A DNA stretch of 46,134 nt. Source: Butyrivibrio sp. WCD3002 (GTDB taxonomy: Bacteria > Bacillota > Clostridia > Lachnospirales > Lachnospiraceae). The DNA lies in assembly GCF_000424265.1 (NCBI RefSeq), contig NZ_AUJO01000027.1:1-46134 (forward strand), given 5' to 3'. Position 1 is the stretch's first letter. Every line of letters begins with the position of its first letter. Under the pieces are notes generated by a model, which did no database searches, had not been told where the DNA came from, and saw only the letters and a list, made by a program, of their open reading frames with translations. Of the stretch, positions 25,775 to 34,879 are shown one piece after another. Both the position numbers and the translations under genes were made by a program.

Positions 25775-26655
25775 TTTAGTAATTTCTCCCTTGCAAAGTT
25801 CTCTGCTATTTCAACTGCTGCACAAGTGATTATATCCAGATTACCCGCGTACGGCGGTAGATAATCACCGGATCCTGTTACTTGAATACTTGTAGTCACC
25901 CTGCCATTTTCATAAACAGGTCCAACTATTACTTTATACCCTGGCACATACTTTCTTATTTTCTGCTCCATTTCATGTACGGCTTTTGTTATTTTATCCA
26001 TGTCAGGATCATCAATAAGCGCATACACCGTATTGTGCATTTTTATCGGAGGTTCCGCCGGATTTAGCACTATAATAGCTTTTGTGTTCTTTACTCCCGA
26101 GAGTTCGATAAGAGCTTCCTTGGTTACCTGTGTAAACTCGTCAATATTATTTCTTGTTCCTGGTCCTGCTGATTTAGAGGCTATCGTAGATACCGTTTCC
26201 AGATATTTAATATCAGCAACTGATGCAAGCGCACAGGCAATAGGGACTGTTGCCTGGCCTCCACAAGTTATCAGATTGACATTATCCTGCTTCATAGCCT
26301 CATCAAGATTTACTAATGGCACACAGAACTTGCCCACATGTGCAGGTGTCAGATCCAACGTATATTTTCCCAGTTCCTTAAGAATAGGTGCATTCATTGA
26401 ATGAACTTTTGCTGATGTAGCATCGAATACAATGTCACAGCAGTCCGGGTGCTCCTGAATATACCTGATTGAATCATAGGTCGTCGGCACTCCCAGCTCT
26501 TTGGCGAACTCTATTCCTCTTGAGTCCGGATTGTGACCTGCAAAGATACCACATTCCAAACAATCTGATTTCTGCACCTTCATAAGCAGATCAGATCCGA
26601 TATTTCCAGTCCCAATAATTCCAACTTTTACCGTTTTATTAATCATATTAACCAT
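25771..26655 (-). CDS. Acetaldehyde dehydrogenase, acylating (DmpF type)
   Basis: A 294-residue NAD- and CoA-dependent enzyme converting acetaldehyde to acetyl-CoA, or the reverse. The Rossmann loop is 'GIIGTGNIGSDLL', the catalytic Cys lies in 'LITCGGQATVPIACA', and 'GPGTRNNIDEFTQ' is typical of the DmpF/BphJ family. The start may be ATG 26655 or ATG 26646; neither has a strong ribosome site. It is the first gene of the CDP-deoxysugar operon and overlaps the aldolase by ATGA, as expected for a stable DmpF-DmpG complex. Confidence 0.9.
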   Translation of the reverse strand: MVNMINKTVKVGIIGTGNIGSDLLMKVQKSDCLECGIFAGHNPDSRGIEFAKELGVPTTYDSIRYIQEHPDCCDIVFDATSAKVHSMNAPILKELGKYTLDLTPAHVGKFCVPLVNLDEAMKQDNVNLITCGGQATVPIACALASVADIKYLETVSTIASKSAGPGTRNNIDEFTQVTKEALIELSGVKNTKAIIVLNPAEPPIKMHNTVYALIDDPDMDKITKAVHEMEQKIRKYVPGYKVIVGPVYENGRVTTSIQVTGSGDYLPPYAGNLDIITCAAVEIAENFAREKLLK

Positions 26656-27006
26656 TCTAATACTTATTATGCTATTACAGATATTATGATCATAAAAGAC
26701 AGGGTGTTCCTATCTTCAAGACTCTCATTAATCTTCCATTTCGCATTCTATTAGTGTATCTTTTTAAATCATATTGGGAAAAAATGATATAAATAATAAA
26801 GCGAAACATTCAACGCTAATACAATTAGTCACAGTATACATTCCCTCATATATTAAATTTTACCATTACTCTAGAATGCCCACCACTATAAAGTATGGTC
26901 GACTCCATTAAGCCAAAGTGATAGCATTTTCGATGTCAAATAAATATCTAATGTTACCCAGACACTATCTGTACTAAAAAGCTTTAAACTTCGCTTAATA
27001 AAGTAG
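26656..27006. other. Intergenic region, 351 bp, upstream of the branched-sugar operon
   Basis: AT-rich and without a convincing ORF on either strand. It must hold the 3' end of the broken yfhO transcript and the promoter of the leftward dmpF-to-GT2 operon. On the minus strand a TTGACA occurs at about 26935-26940, but no matching -10 lies 16-18 bp downstream, so I do not call a promoter. No strong hairpin was seen. Confidence 0.5.
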
Positions 27007-28455
27007 TTATCTTTTCATATTAATTTTCATGACTACAGCAGAAAACATGAAAATCATCAACAATATTTTAGCAAATAATATATATTTTACCGAATCGAAC
27101 CATGAAGTATATGGATATTCAAAAGTAATGTTATGATTTCCCTCAGTTATTTTGGCACCAATAAATCCTTCATTGACTTTAATCAGTGGTGACTCTTTGC
27201 CGTCAATCATAATCTTCCACTTTGAATCCCATGGAATTGATGTGGCCATAATTCCATCTGTGTTAGATGAAATGCTACCGATAATTTTGTGCCTGTCAAC
27301 GCTTTCAACTTTCATGCCATTTGCTTGAAGTTTATCAACACAATTCTGTATCTGCTCATAATACCTATTCTTGTCATATCTATAAATATTCAGGCATTTC
27401 ACAATAGGAAGAAGACTGTTATCGTATGTAATACTTATATTATTAGTATTGGCACAAACCTCTATTGGAGTTTCTGCCTCTAATAATTTCATTTTCCCGA
27501 AATCAGTGCCATCGCCCCAATACTCTACAATAAAATCCGGTACAACAACATCATCCTCCATTTCCAATTGCAAAACAGAAACGTTTTTTTCTGAAGGTTG
27601 TATGTTAATACATCCCTGACTCTGCTTTAAATCAATTTGTTCTGTCTCTTGTATTTCAACTTTTTCAAGATCATTAGCCGTGAACCTCTTTAAACCGTTG
27701 TCTTCATCTTCCAAAACTACTCCCTGAAGTATCGATCTATTTCGCTCTAGAATTGTCATCTGATCAAAGTCTTTTTTCGAAATATATGAGTCGTAAACGT
27801 AAGCCAAAGGAAGGCATAATTGGTTGTAATATACATTTTCTTCGCCAAAACTGTCTAGGCGCTCTAAGCCATATTCGTATAGAGGCTGGTCTTTCATAAT
27901 GGAGTATTTAACGCCAAGCAAAGCATTTGCATAAATATTCCCACCAGTACCCATCTGTTTTTTGCCTTCAACTTCCGGTAAACCTAAGGACCTGCAAAAG
28001 CTTATTATTTCATTTGATATTCCAAGTCCGCCAATATAGCTCTCTAATCCATTATAATTGCCAATATAAGAACCACACCAACAACTAGGACTGGGGCACC
28101 GACTCTCTATTCTGTACCATGAATTGTCAGCCTTAGTTACAACCAAGCTACCATTGTCATATTCTGCAACTATTTCGTCGTTTGTATAAGTTTGCCTATC
28201 ATTAATAACATTCCATGACACAGTTATACTCTCTATACATAGCATTGCAAAAAGGACATAACAGAATTTTTTATTTCTCCTAATAAAATATGCGTTAATA
28301 ATTACACAATATGCTATTATAAAAAACAAACTGATCAACCAATCAATTATTCTTGCCACACTCTTTTCTAAGAGCATTTTAAACATAATCAGAACAAAAA
28401 TGGTAAATGTAGCATTTATTACAAATAAACTACCTTTTTTTAATTCTATTTTTTT
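27007..28455 (-). pseudogene. YfhO-family protein, C-terminal fragment
   Basis: The open frame encodes 483 residues: helices at about 12-60, a long extracellular domain, and a final helix at 460-478. The end has the YfhO signature: 'TDGIMATSIPWDSKWKIMIDGK', then 'VNEGFIGAKITEGNHNITFEYP'. YfhO-type proteins are large GT-C-like membrane proteins involved in sugar transfer to teichoic acids or other envelope glycans. The only start is a TTG inside the end of the middle fragment. One extra A in the A7 runs at 28433-28452 would explain the frame break; removing it joins the two frames smoothly. Confidence 0.72.
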
Positions 28456-29304
28456 CAACGTTATATAGAAAAATGCTGATATTTAACAAAAATACAATAG
28501 ATATCCAAAATGATGACATTTTATACATCATTTCAGAAAAAGAAAAACCATTAAATACTATGTTTATTATTGGTATACAAATATAAGCTATAGACAACAT
28601 GTATAACAGTCCAAAAAGTATTTTATTTTTTCTGTCCAAATTATAAAAAGCTACAGGAACAAGTAGAAGAACAATAATTCCACAATACAATGCTGGGCCA
28701 CCAATAAGATTGCTTGTACCGATAAAATCCGTATGAATCCCACCTATAGTCTGACCTATAGTTCTTCTGAATGCATCCTCTAAGTAAGACAGCTGTATTC
28801 CTTCATACCATTTGGGCAACATCAAAAGAAAATTACTATAATTGTCATTGAATCTTGTAGATGCAAAAATCTCATCAAATTTACCAAGTATAAAAAATGA
28901 TGAAGAAAAAATCAGTACTAGAGCTGAACCAAATAAAATTTTAACTTTGATTTTTTTGAGATGGACTAATCTAAAGACTAAATATATAAGCAAAACCGTT
29001 CCGTATACCAAAGTAAAATACAGACCTACTTCGCTATACATAACTAACATTGCCAAAATAAAAAAAAGAAGATTGAATATAGAAAGGTTATTCAATAACC
29101 TTTCTATCAAATAAAAATTCAGTGCTATAAGCAATGCTATATTAGGATAAACATTCCATGCAGCTCTTGTTGTCAGCATAGCATTGAATTCATATCCAAG
29201 AACAGGAATCATCTTTTTAACACCACTTATTCCGACAATCCCTAACATAAGGTAAACGAGATATCCTGAAAGTACTATCTTCAGTACAATACTTATTCCC
29301 ATGA
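28430..29304 (-). pseudogene. YfhO-family protein, middle fragment
   Basis: About 290 residues, nearly all membrane helices, starting in frame right at the insertion sequence and ending 'FLYNVEKNRIKKR' at the A-rich frameshift. Deleting the IS and one copy of the 6-bp duplication joins it in frame to the 5' fragment, giving 'GAKNIAYLMGISIVLKIVLSG', which reads as continuous YfhO sequence. The three pieces add up to about 870 residues, the family's usual size. Confidence 0.8.
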
Positions 29305-29310
29305 GATATG
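29305..29310. repeat. Target-site duplication, left copy
   Basis: GATATG lies directly before the left end of the IS21 element and matches 32126-32131 exactly. Removing one copy with the element restores the yfhO frame. Confidence 0.85.
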
Positions 29311-29317
29311 TGTAAAT

Positions 29318-29460
29318 GTCAAGCAGATTTTTACATCGTTAGGTAATGTCTTTTTTACATTGTACGGTAAGCAGTTTTTTACATCGTATGGTAAGGAGAT
29401 TTTTATACTGTAAGGTAAGCAGTTCTTTGCTTTGTTAGGTAAGAACTTCTTTACATAAAC
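29318..29460 (+). repeat. Left terminal array of 24-bp units in the IS
   Basis: Six units resembling GGTAAGCAGTTTTTTACATcg. The GGTAA cores start at 29342, 29366, 29390, 29414 and 29438, exactly 24 bp apart, with a variant GTCAA at 29318. These are probably transposase binding sites. The array points inward and is inverted relative to the right end. Confidence 0.85.
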
Positions 29461-29492
29461 CTTATACCTGCACTGTCAGGTAATGCACCTTA

Positions 29493-30278
29493 TCAACTGA
29501 ATAAATCAGGATGCTTGAGCCTGTATGATTCTCCCCTAAAGGAATAGCAGTTAGCATGGTGGAGAATCCGATCAAGTAAAGCTGTTGTGAGAACAGGGTC
29601 TCCCATCATCTCAGCCCAGTCAGTTATCTCCTTGTTGGTTGTGAAGATGATGGATGAGGTTTCGTAGGTATCACTCACAAACGTGAAGAACCGGTTTGCC
29701 TGGCTTCGGCTGATAGGTGTGTATCCAATCTCATCAATAATTATCAGCTGAGCCTTTTTGAGATTTTTAAGTCTGAAACCGGCAGTTCTTTCTGTTTCAG
29801 CATTATCAAGGATTTTTACCAGGTTGACCATCTTTTCAAAGCAGACTGTATAGCCACTATTGATGGCATGAAGTCCTATCCCTGTTGCAACCATGGTCTT
29901 TCCAAGGCCCGGAGGTCCTGCAAAAACCAGGTTACCTCCGTTATCCAGCCATGAAAGATCTTTGAGTTTATCTATCTGTGCCTGTGTGATGCCTGATTCA
30001 AGTTCCTCAGGATCAAACTCCTCCAATGGATGTATGTTTGGCGGAAAGTGTGCTGCAGAATAGTTTCTCTTTCTTCTGCGCTCATTCCTTCCAACAACCT
30101 CAGTTTCAAGAACCGATAGTAGAAACTCTTTATTGGAGGCTCCCTCCAGATCTGCTGTTTCCAACAGATCCGGAAGTACCTTTGCTGCATGTTTTAATGT
30201 AAACGTCTGTAGCAGGGATGTAAGCCTGTCAATGCTGATGCGATCATTTCCTATATTTCTCATGACCTGCCTGTTCAT
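29493..30278 (-). CDS. istB: IS21 transposition helper ATPase
   Basis: A 261-residue AAA+ protein. Walker A is GPPGLGKT and Walker B is in 'LIIIDEIGYTP'. 'FTFVSDTYETSSIIFTTNK' and the end 'LDRILHHANCYSFRGESYRLK' are typical of IstB. It selects targets and remodels DNA for the IstA transposase. Its ATG overlaps the istA stop (ATGA at 30275-30278), the standard coupling of this family. Confidence 0.96.
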   Translation of the reverse strand: MNRQVMRNIGNDRISIDRLTSLLQTFTLKHAAKVLPDLLETADLEGASNKEFLLSVLETEVVGRNERRRKRNYSAAHFPPNIHPLEEFDPEELESGITQAQIDKLKDLSWLDNGGNLVFAGPPGLGKTMVATGIGLHAINSGYTVCFEKMVNLVKILDNAETERTAGFRLKNLKKAQLIIIDEIGYTPISRSQANRFFTFVSDTYETSSIIFTTNKEITDWAEMMGDPVLTTALLDRILHHANCYSFRGESYRLKHPDLFS

Positions 30279-31855
30279 ACGACCGCCTCCTCGACCGAAC
30301 GATTAACACGTTCATTAAAGGCTTTGCCGTATACTTCAAGGTTTTTGTATTCAACAGCATCTGAGTTCAGTGATGCTTTGAAGCCTTCTGTGGTGGTCAG
30401 GCTCTTCCCTGCTTTGGTGTACTCGTAGACCACTTTGAACTGCGAGAACTGATATCTGAAGTTGTTACAACATATCTTCATGACTTCGGCCACAAGGGTT
30501 CTGTCAGGATTCTCTGCATTAAGGAACTGCTCTATGGCACCAAGCTGCTTGCTTATGTGGCGAGGATTCTCTTTCTTGATGCCATTGATGAAGTGCTGGA
30601 AATCATAACAGTTCCACTGCTTTCGGAGCCTCTCCATGATGTCAATCCAGTCACCGGACTCACCTTTCCTGTGTTCTGGGAGCTGATTGTAACTGCCTTT
30701 CCGCTCACTAAGAAGATGTGTACATAAATGGTTAAGGTTCTCATCATATATATGGATCTCCCCTGATGTGACCTTGTATTTAAGCCTGCTGTACGCGAAT
30801 TCCCTTGGCACGGAGTATCGACAGGATCTGTATAGCACGTAGGGCATTCCCTTGCATTCGGTAGAGAAGAAGCTGTTTGGTGATGTCTCATAAACAGACG
30901 GAAGCATTGGGCCAAGTGAACCCTGTTCTATCTCTTTGAACACCTGGAATGGTACATGCAGAGTTGTCCTGTGAATACGCTTGTTCTTGCGATCAAGCCA
31001 TCCCGGAAGAGAACGCCATACATCATCTATACAAGTGATGTTACGGGCACTGAAGAAGTTTTTCTTCACAAATCCCACAGAGTTCTCAATGGGACCCTTA
31101 CTCTCCGGATCAGCCTTGTTGCATACCCACAGCTTCAAATCCTGTTCTGTACAGAAGTCTTCGAAGACTCTTGTCTTGATTACTTCGCCATAGGTTTCAC
31201 TGGCGACAAAAACAGCGTCCTGATCAATAACAAGAACTGAAGGGCGACCGCCAAGCTTACAGAAGGCTCTGTAAATGGCCTGGCAGGCTTCTAAGGCATT
31301 ATACTTATGGTCCTGAGCATAGACGCACAGTAAACGGCTGTATCGCAGCAGAAGACATATAAAGTGTATCGCGTGCTTCTGGTCAAGAGTTTCCATGCCA
31401 AAATCGATCAGCATCTGCTCTCCGGGAGGAGTGTCAAATACATGATCATAGATGCGGCGATGTTCTTCACCAGTATCTATCTGTCCTGTGTCTCTCAGAT
31501 AGTGCACATAGTTTCTGAGTGTCTGCTCATTGCCGGGAAGCTTATCATACTCCCCGTTTTCTATGAACTTCTCTTCCAGAAGATCATAGACGGATGACAT
31601 ACAGAAATCGTTGCCATCGTTTGCTTCAACCGTGGCGATGATAGTTGACCTGAAAGGCTCAACATCAAAGGCCTTGTCCTTGGCGAGTTTTTCGCCGGGA
31701 TTTTCCGGTACCACATCCATGTTGAAATACTTGGCTATGGTAGGCCGGCTTGGAGGCTTGATACCCTGATCATTGTAGTAAGCAATGATCTCTGCCTGAG
31801 TATAGCCTCGCAGTTTCAGATCTTGAATTTCCTGCATTTGGTTTATCCCCAGCAT
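30275..31855 (-). CDS. istA: IS21 transposase
   Basis: 526 residues from ATG 31855, which has AAAGGAG 8 nt upstream; a longer frame to 31921 lacks support. An N-terminal helix-turn-helix ('LKLRGYTQAEIIAYY', 'PPSRPTIAKYF') would bind the terminal 24-bp units. The DDE catalytic core shows Asp in 'MLIDFGME', Asp in 'LVIDQDAVF', and Glu in 'ESKGPIENSVGF'. The C-terminal beta barrel follows. No frameshift or stop interrupts it. Confidence 0.95.
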   Translation of the reverse strand: MLGINQMQEIQDLKLRGYTQAEIIAYYNDQGIKPPSRPTIAKYFNMDVVPENPGEKLAKDKAFDVEPFRSTIIATVEANDGNDFCMSSVYDLLEEKFIENGEYDKLPGNEQTLRNYVHYLRDTGQIDTGEEHRRIYDHVFDTPPGEQMLIDFGMETLDQKHAIHFICLLLRYSRLLCVYAQDHKYNALEACQAIYRAFCKLGGRPSVLVIDQDAVFVASETYGEVIKTRVFEDFCTEQDLKLWVCNKADPESKGPIENSVGFVKKNFFSARNITCIDDVWRSLPGWLDRKNKRIHRTTLHVPFQVFKEIEQGSLGPMLPSVYETSPNSFFSTECKGMPYVLYRSCRYSVPREFAYSRLKYKVTSGEIHIYDENLNHLCTHLLSERKGSYNQLPEHRKGESGDWIDIMERLRKQWNCYDFQHFINGIKKENPRHISKQLGAIEQFLNAENPDRTLVAEVMKICCNNFRYQFSQFKVVYEYTKAGKSLTTTEGFKASLNSDAVEYKNLEVYGKAFNERVNRSVEEAVV

Positions 31856-31958
31856 TATTGGATCTCCTTTCATACCTTTATGAAATAAGTATAATAGGAA
31901 TCCGCTGGCTTCTCCTTTCATTTACTCACCACATGCAGGAGTGATAAGTAGCGGAGTA

Positions 31959-32125
31959 TGTAAAAAACTTCTTACCGTGCCTGTAAAAAAGTCCCTACCG
32001 GCACATGTAAAAAAGTGTTTACCGAGTAATGTAAAAAAGTGCTTACTGCAGTGTGTAAAAAACTGCTTACCGCAGGATGAAAAAACTCCTTACCATGTGA
32101 TGGTAAATTCATCTTACCGCGCACA
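31959..32125 (-). repeat. Right terminal array of 24-bp units in the IS
   Basis: Seven inverted units of the type TGTAAAAAAGTGCTTACCG. The ACC/ACT cores end at 31976, 31999, 32023, 32047, 32071, 32094 and 32118, spacing 23-24 bp. It is the mirror of the left array and reaches the element's end. Confidence 0.85.
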
Positions 32126-32131
32126 GATATG
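32126..32131. repeat. Target-site duplication, right copy
   Basis: GATATG follows the right end of the IS21 element directly and is identical to 29305-29310. Confidence 0.85.
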
Positions 32132-32426
32132 CGATATTTTTAGCGCCAAAAAGGGTTACCCAATTGGATAACCCTTTTATAACTGCATCCTCTACGCTTC
32201 CCAATCCTCTTAGGAATGTAAATCCCTCTTCAAATTCACCATTGGATATCCTATTTGCTGTGTGCACCAAATCTGGATAAGTCTGATATATACAATCACT
32301 GGCTATATCTCCAACAACAAAGTTTGTTACACCGCTAACATACTTCCAAAAAAGAATTATTGGTAATCCTATTATTGCTAATATAAAGAGACGCTCCATA
32401 CGATTAGTTTTTTTTATAATCTTCAT
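32126..32426 (-). pseudogene. YfhO-family protein, 5' fragment
   Basis: Starts at ATG 32426 with AAAGGGAG just upstream, 44 bp after the GNAT gene. It has one membrane helix (about residues 12-30) and the family's first extracellular loop 'GDIASDCIYQTYPDLVH', and breaks at the IS21 junction. Reading on into the insertion adds only a few foreign residues before a stop. It belonged to the same transcript as the dTDP-sugar cluster upstream. Confidence 0.82.
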
Positions 32427-32469
32427 AAAACTCCCTTTCATCAGCTTCATATATCAATGAATTACTACA

Positions 32470-33015
32470 TCATATGTCAAGGTCAATTTGCCTATAATCA
32501 TTCTCAAATATAACCATTCTGTATGCATCATCATACTGGCCATCCGCACCAATTGCTTCACTTTCAAGGACATTCTCTACCCTGAATTTAGCATTTTCAA
32601 GTAATTGCTTCTCGTCATCATATCGTGTAAACACATATGAATAAACCTTATGCATGCCAAGTTCTTCGAAGGCGATAAACAGCAACTTCTTTATAGCCAT
32701 TGTCTGACTTTCAGTATTCCATTCCTCATCATCACTAGTAAAAATACATAATTCACAACGTTTATTAATTCTATCAATATCTTTTAAATAAACTGTTGCG
32801 ATTGGATACACTACTACACCGGTAAATTCTTCGATTCTCTCGACAATATACTGCTTGTATCGTCCGGTCTCTACTTGCTCATGAAAGAACTTCTTATTTG
32901 ATTCCAAAGTAACAGGTACCCTATTGAAACAATGCATAGAAACATTGGGATTGTTTCTCCATTTTACAATAAGTGATCCATCTTCTTCAGTAATTGGTCT
33001 TAAATAGATTTTCAT
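32470..33015 (-). CDS. GNAT-family N-acetyltransferase
   Basis: 181 residues from ATG 33015, chosen because AAAGGGGA precedes it; a 15-residue longer frame overlaps rfbC and has no ribosome site. The start 'MKIYLRPITEEDGSLIVKWRNNP' is the RimJ/RimL-like GNAT opening, and 'LLFIAFEELGMHKVYSYVF' is the acetyl-CoA-binding helix region near the end. The usual R/QxxGxG/A loop is poorly conserved. Between rfbC and yfhO, it may acetylate an aminosugar of the dTDP pathway. Confidence 0.7.
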   Translation of the reverse strand: MKIYLRPITEEDGSLIVKWRNNPNVSMHCFNRVPVTLESNKKFFHEQVETGRYKQYIVERIEEFTGVVVYPIATVYLKDIDRINKRCELCIFTSDDEEWNTESQTMAIKKLLFIAFEELGMHKVYSYVFTRYDDEKQLLENAKFRVENVLESEAIGADGQYDDAYRMVIFENDYRQIDLDI

Positions 33016-33032
33016 ATGTATCCCCTTTACAA

Positions 33033-33617
33033 TTAAAGCTCTATTCCACGTTCTGAACAATAGTCACGAAAGCTTGCATTCACCTTATCTTTATCAGACA
33101 GAATCAAATCTTCTTCTGTCATGCCTTTTGGAATTGGCCAGTTCACATTGATATCCGGGTCATTAAACATAAGGCCGCCCTCATCATTAGGATGATAGAA
33201 ATCTGTAACCTTATAGCAAAACTCTGCATAATCGCTTACTACCATAAAGCCATGTGCAAATCCCTTGGGAACAAGGAACTGCTTTTTGTTCTCAGCTGAA
33301 AGCAATACTCCGTAGTGCTTTCCAAATGTAGGTGATCCCGCTCTAAGGTCTACTGCCACGTCAAATACTTCACCAACGATAACTCTTACTAACTTATCCT
33401 GGGGATGATTAATCTGAAAATGAAGACCTCTAAGAACACCCTTTTTACTAGCTGACTGGTTGTCCTGCACAAACTTGTAGTTTAATCCCTCAGCCTCCAT
33501 ATCTTTCTCATTATAAGTCTCCATGAAATATCCTCTGTCATCACCAAAAACAGAAGGAGTGATTACACAAAGTCCTTCAATTCCATTAACATTTTTCTCA
33601 ACTGTTATTTTACCCAT
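33033..33617 (-). CDS. rfbC: dTDP-4-dehydrorhamnose 3,5-epimerase
   Basis: A 194-residue cupin-fold epimerase acting on dTDP-4-keto-6-deoxyglucose. Signatures are 'FGDDRGYFMETYNEKDME', 'QDNQSASKKGVLRGLHFQ' with the catalytic histidine in GLHFQ, 'VDLRAGSPTFGKH' and 'PKGFAHGF'. AGGAG lies just before the ATG. With rfbA and rfbB at the right edge it supplies dTDP-L-sugar precursors; rfbD is not in the window, so dTDP-L-rhamnose synthesis must be completed elsewhere. Confidence 0.95.
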   Translation of the reverse strand: MGKITVEKNVNGIEGLCVITPSVFGDDRGYFMETYNEKDMEAEGLNYKFVQDNQSASKKGVLRGLHFQINHPQDKLVRVIVGEVFDVAVDLRAGSPTFGKHYGVLLSAENKKQFLVPKGFAHGFMVVSDYAEFCYKVTDFYHPNDEGGLMFNDPDINVNWPIPKGMTEEDLILSDKDKVNASFRDYCSERGIEL

Positions 33618-33638
33618 TTTTCAACTCCTACAATCTTT

Positions 33639-34793
33639 CTAAATATGTTTTTTAGATGTATTAGTAATACAACTAAATAGTTTCACACAACAACTATATA
33701 TCATTTCCATAATATATGACAGTATAAGAGAACAAACAAATACTATTGGCACAAAAATAAAGAATGCTAATAATCTGCTTTTTAAATCCGTTGTATAATC
33801 AAGCATTATGGGATAAAACATATTCTGGAAAAATTCATTCGATAAGAATGCTCCCCAAATAAGCGAAGATGTTTTCTTGATTATTTTTCTATGAGAATTA
33901 TTCACACCAGAAAAATCCAAATTCAAAACAAAACTAAATACTAAAACTGATAATACAACAATAAGTATTGACGGATAATTGCACCAATTTTCCAATATGA
34001 AAGTAGTCCCAATATTTCTCCAATAAGTATATACGCTTACAAAAAAAGTTATTATTAGAATAAGCATAGCATGTATTATTTTTGAAATTTTTAAATATCT
34101 TTCCCGAAGGTAAGCACCTATGAAATAATAAACGAACGGATACAACGACGTCCAATAATCTGTAATAATTTTGCTATACTCTGTATTTTTTGATGGCATT
34201 AACCACCAGCTTAAATCTTTAAAATTATACACATTAAGGACAGGTCCCAACGTTGATATAAATATTAGTGCTAGAATGAGAACCCGCTTTTCATATAACG
34301 TACAGTTTGCCCATATTTTATTAATAAAAGGTACTAGCAAGATGAACCCAAAATAGAACTCTATATACCAGGCATATCTAAAAGAAATCGTGTCCAGAAC
34401 AATATCTATCGGTGTTTCTTTTGTAAAAAATACGTTGAATCTATATACTCCAACAACACCCCTTAGTATTGAAAACATTATGTAAATAATAAACGGCTTC
34501 AGTCTACTCGGAATATATCCTCTTGAAAATTCTGTCTTTTTTATTAGCAAATATCCAGATAGCATCATAAACAGCGGAACACAAGTCGTGTTAAATATCC
34601 GAATATAGGTCATTACAAACAAGCTTTTATTTGGCCACTCAAATATTTGCTGATAATAGCCATTCGCAAGAAAATAATGAACCGCAACAATAAATAATCC
34701 CGCTAAAATTCTTATAATATCAATATTGATTGATCTGTTTGAAATTTGAGCAGATTCATTTTCGATTTTACAGTCTATCATAAAATGTACCAT
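33639..34793 (-). CDS. Acyltransferase 3 family O-acyltransferase
   Basis: A 384-residue protein with about ten membrane helices. The family signature is 'NIDIIRILAGLFIVAVHYF' with the conserved histidine (about residue 43), followed by 'VPLFMMLSGYLL'. Such enzymes O-acetylate extracellular or lipid-linked polysaccharides. The start is uncertain: ATG 34793 or ATG 34781, neither with a clear ribosome site. It follows a 14-bp stem-loop at 34821-34857 and precedes rfbC. Confidence 0.85.
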   Translation of the reverse strand: MVHFMIDCKIENESAQISNRSINIDIIRILAGLFIVAVHYFLANGYYQQIFEWPNKSLFVMTYIRIFNTTCVPLFMMLSGYLLIKKTEFSRGYIPSRLKPFIIYIMFSILRGVVGVYRFNVFFTKETPIDIVLDTISFRYAWYIEFYFGFILLVPFINKIWANCTLYEKRVLILALIFISTLGPVLNVYNFKDLSWWLMPSKNTEYSKIITDYWTSLYPFVYYFIGAYLRERYLKISKIIHAMLILIITFFVSVYTYWRNIGTTFILENWCNYPSILIVVLSVLVFSFVLNLDFSGVNNSHRKIIKKTSSLIWGAFLSNEFFQNMFYPIMLDYTTDLKSRLLAFFIFVPIVFVCSLILSYIMEMIYSCCVKLFSCITNTSKKHI

Positions 34794-34820
34794 ACATAAA
34801 ATTCATTTCAAATTATAACA

Positions 34821-34857
34821 ATTTCCTGATGAATTATTAATTTATTCATCAGGAAAT
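34821..34857. terminator. Perfect 14-bp stem-loop between GT4 and acyltransferase genes
   Basis: ATTTCCTGATGAAT and its exact complement surround a 9-nt loop. On the minus strand it lies 22 bp after the GT4 stop and is followed by TGTTATAATTTG, which lacks a good T run but contains an extended -10 like TGTTATAAT. It may be a leaky terminator or attenuator followed by a weak internal promoter. Confidence 0.55.
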
Positions 34858-34879
34858 CTACATACAAATAATTATTCCA

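Larger units (their letters stand above)
29311..32125 (-). mobile_element. IS21-family insertion sequence
   Basis: A 2,815-bp element carrying istA and istB in one minus-strand operon. Ends were set by the flanking 6-bp repeat GATATG and by the TGT...ACA termini (left TGTAAATG, right CGCGCACA). Both ends carry long arrays of a 24-bp unit in opposite orientation. Its base composition is clearly richer in G+C than the surrounding AT-rich DNA. Both genes look intact, so it may still be mobile. Confidence 0.92.

Noticed and set aside
24731..26655. Part of an aromatic meta-cleavage pathway
   Set aside because: None of the dioxygenase, hydrolase or hydratase genes are present, and both neighbours on the operon are sugar genes or the ThDP enzyme.
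29311..29460. CRISPR array
   Set aside because: The 24-bp spacing is a head-to-tail repeat without unique spacers, located at the end of an IS and mirrored at the other end.
31941..32171. A plus-strand ORF with repeated V-K-K-C-L-P segments at the IS right end
   Set aside because: The repetition comes from the 24-bp terminal units of the IS21 element, not from a real protein.
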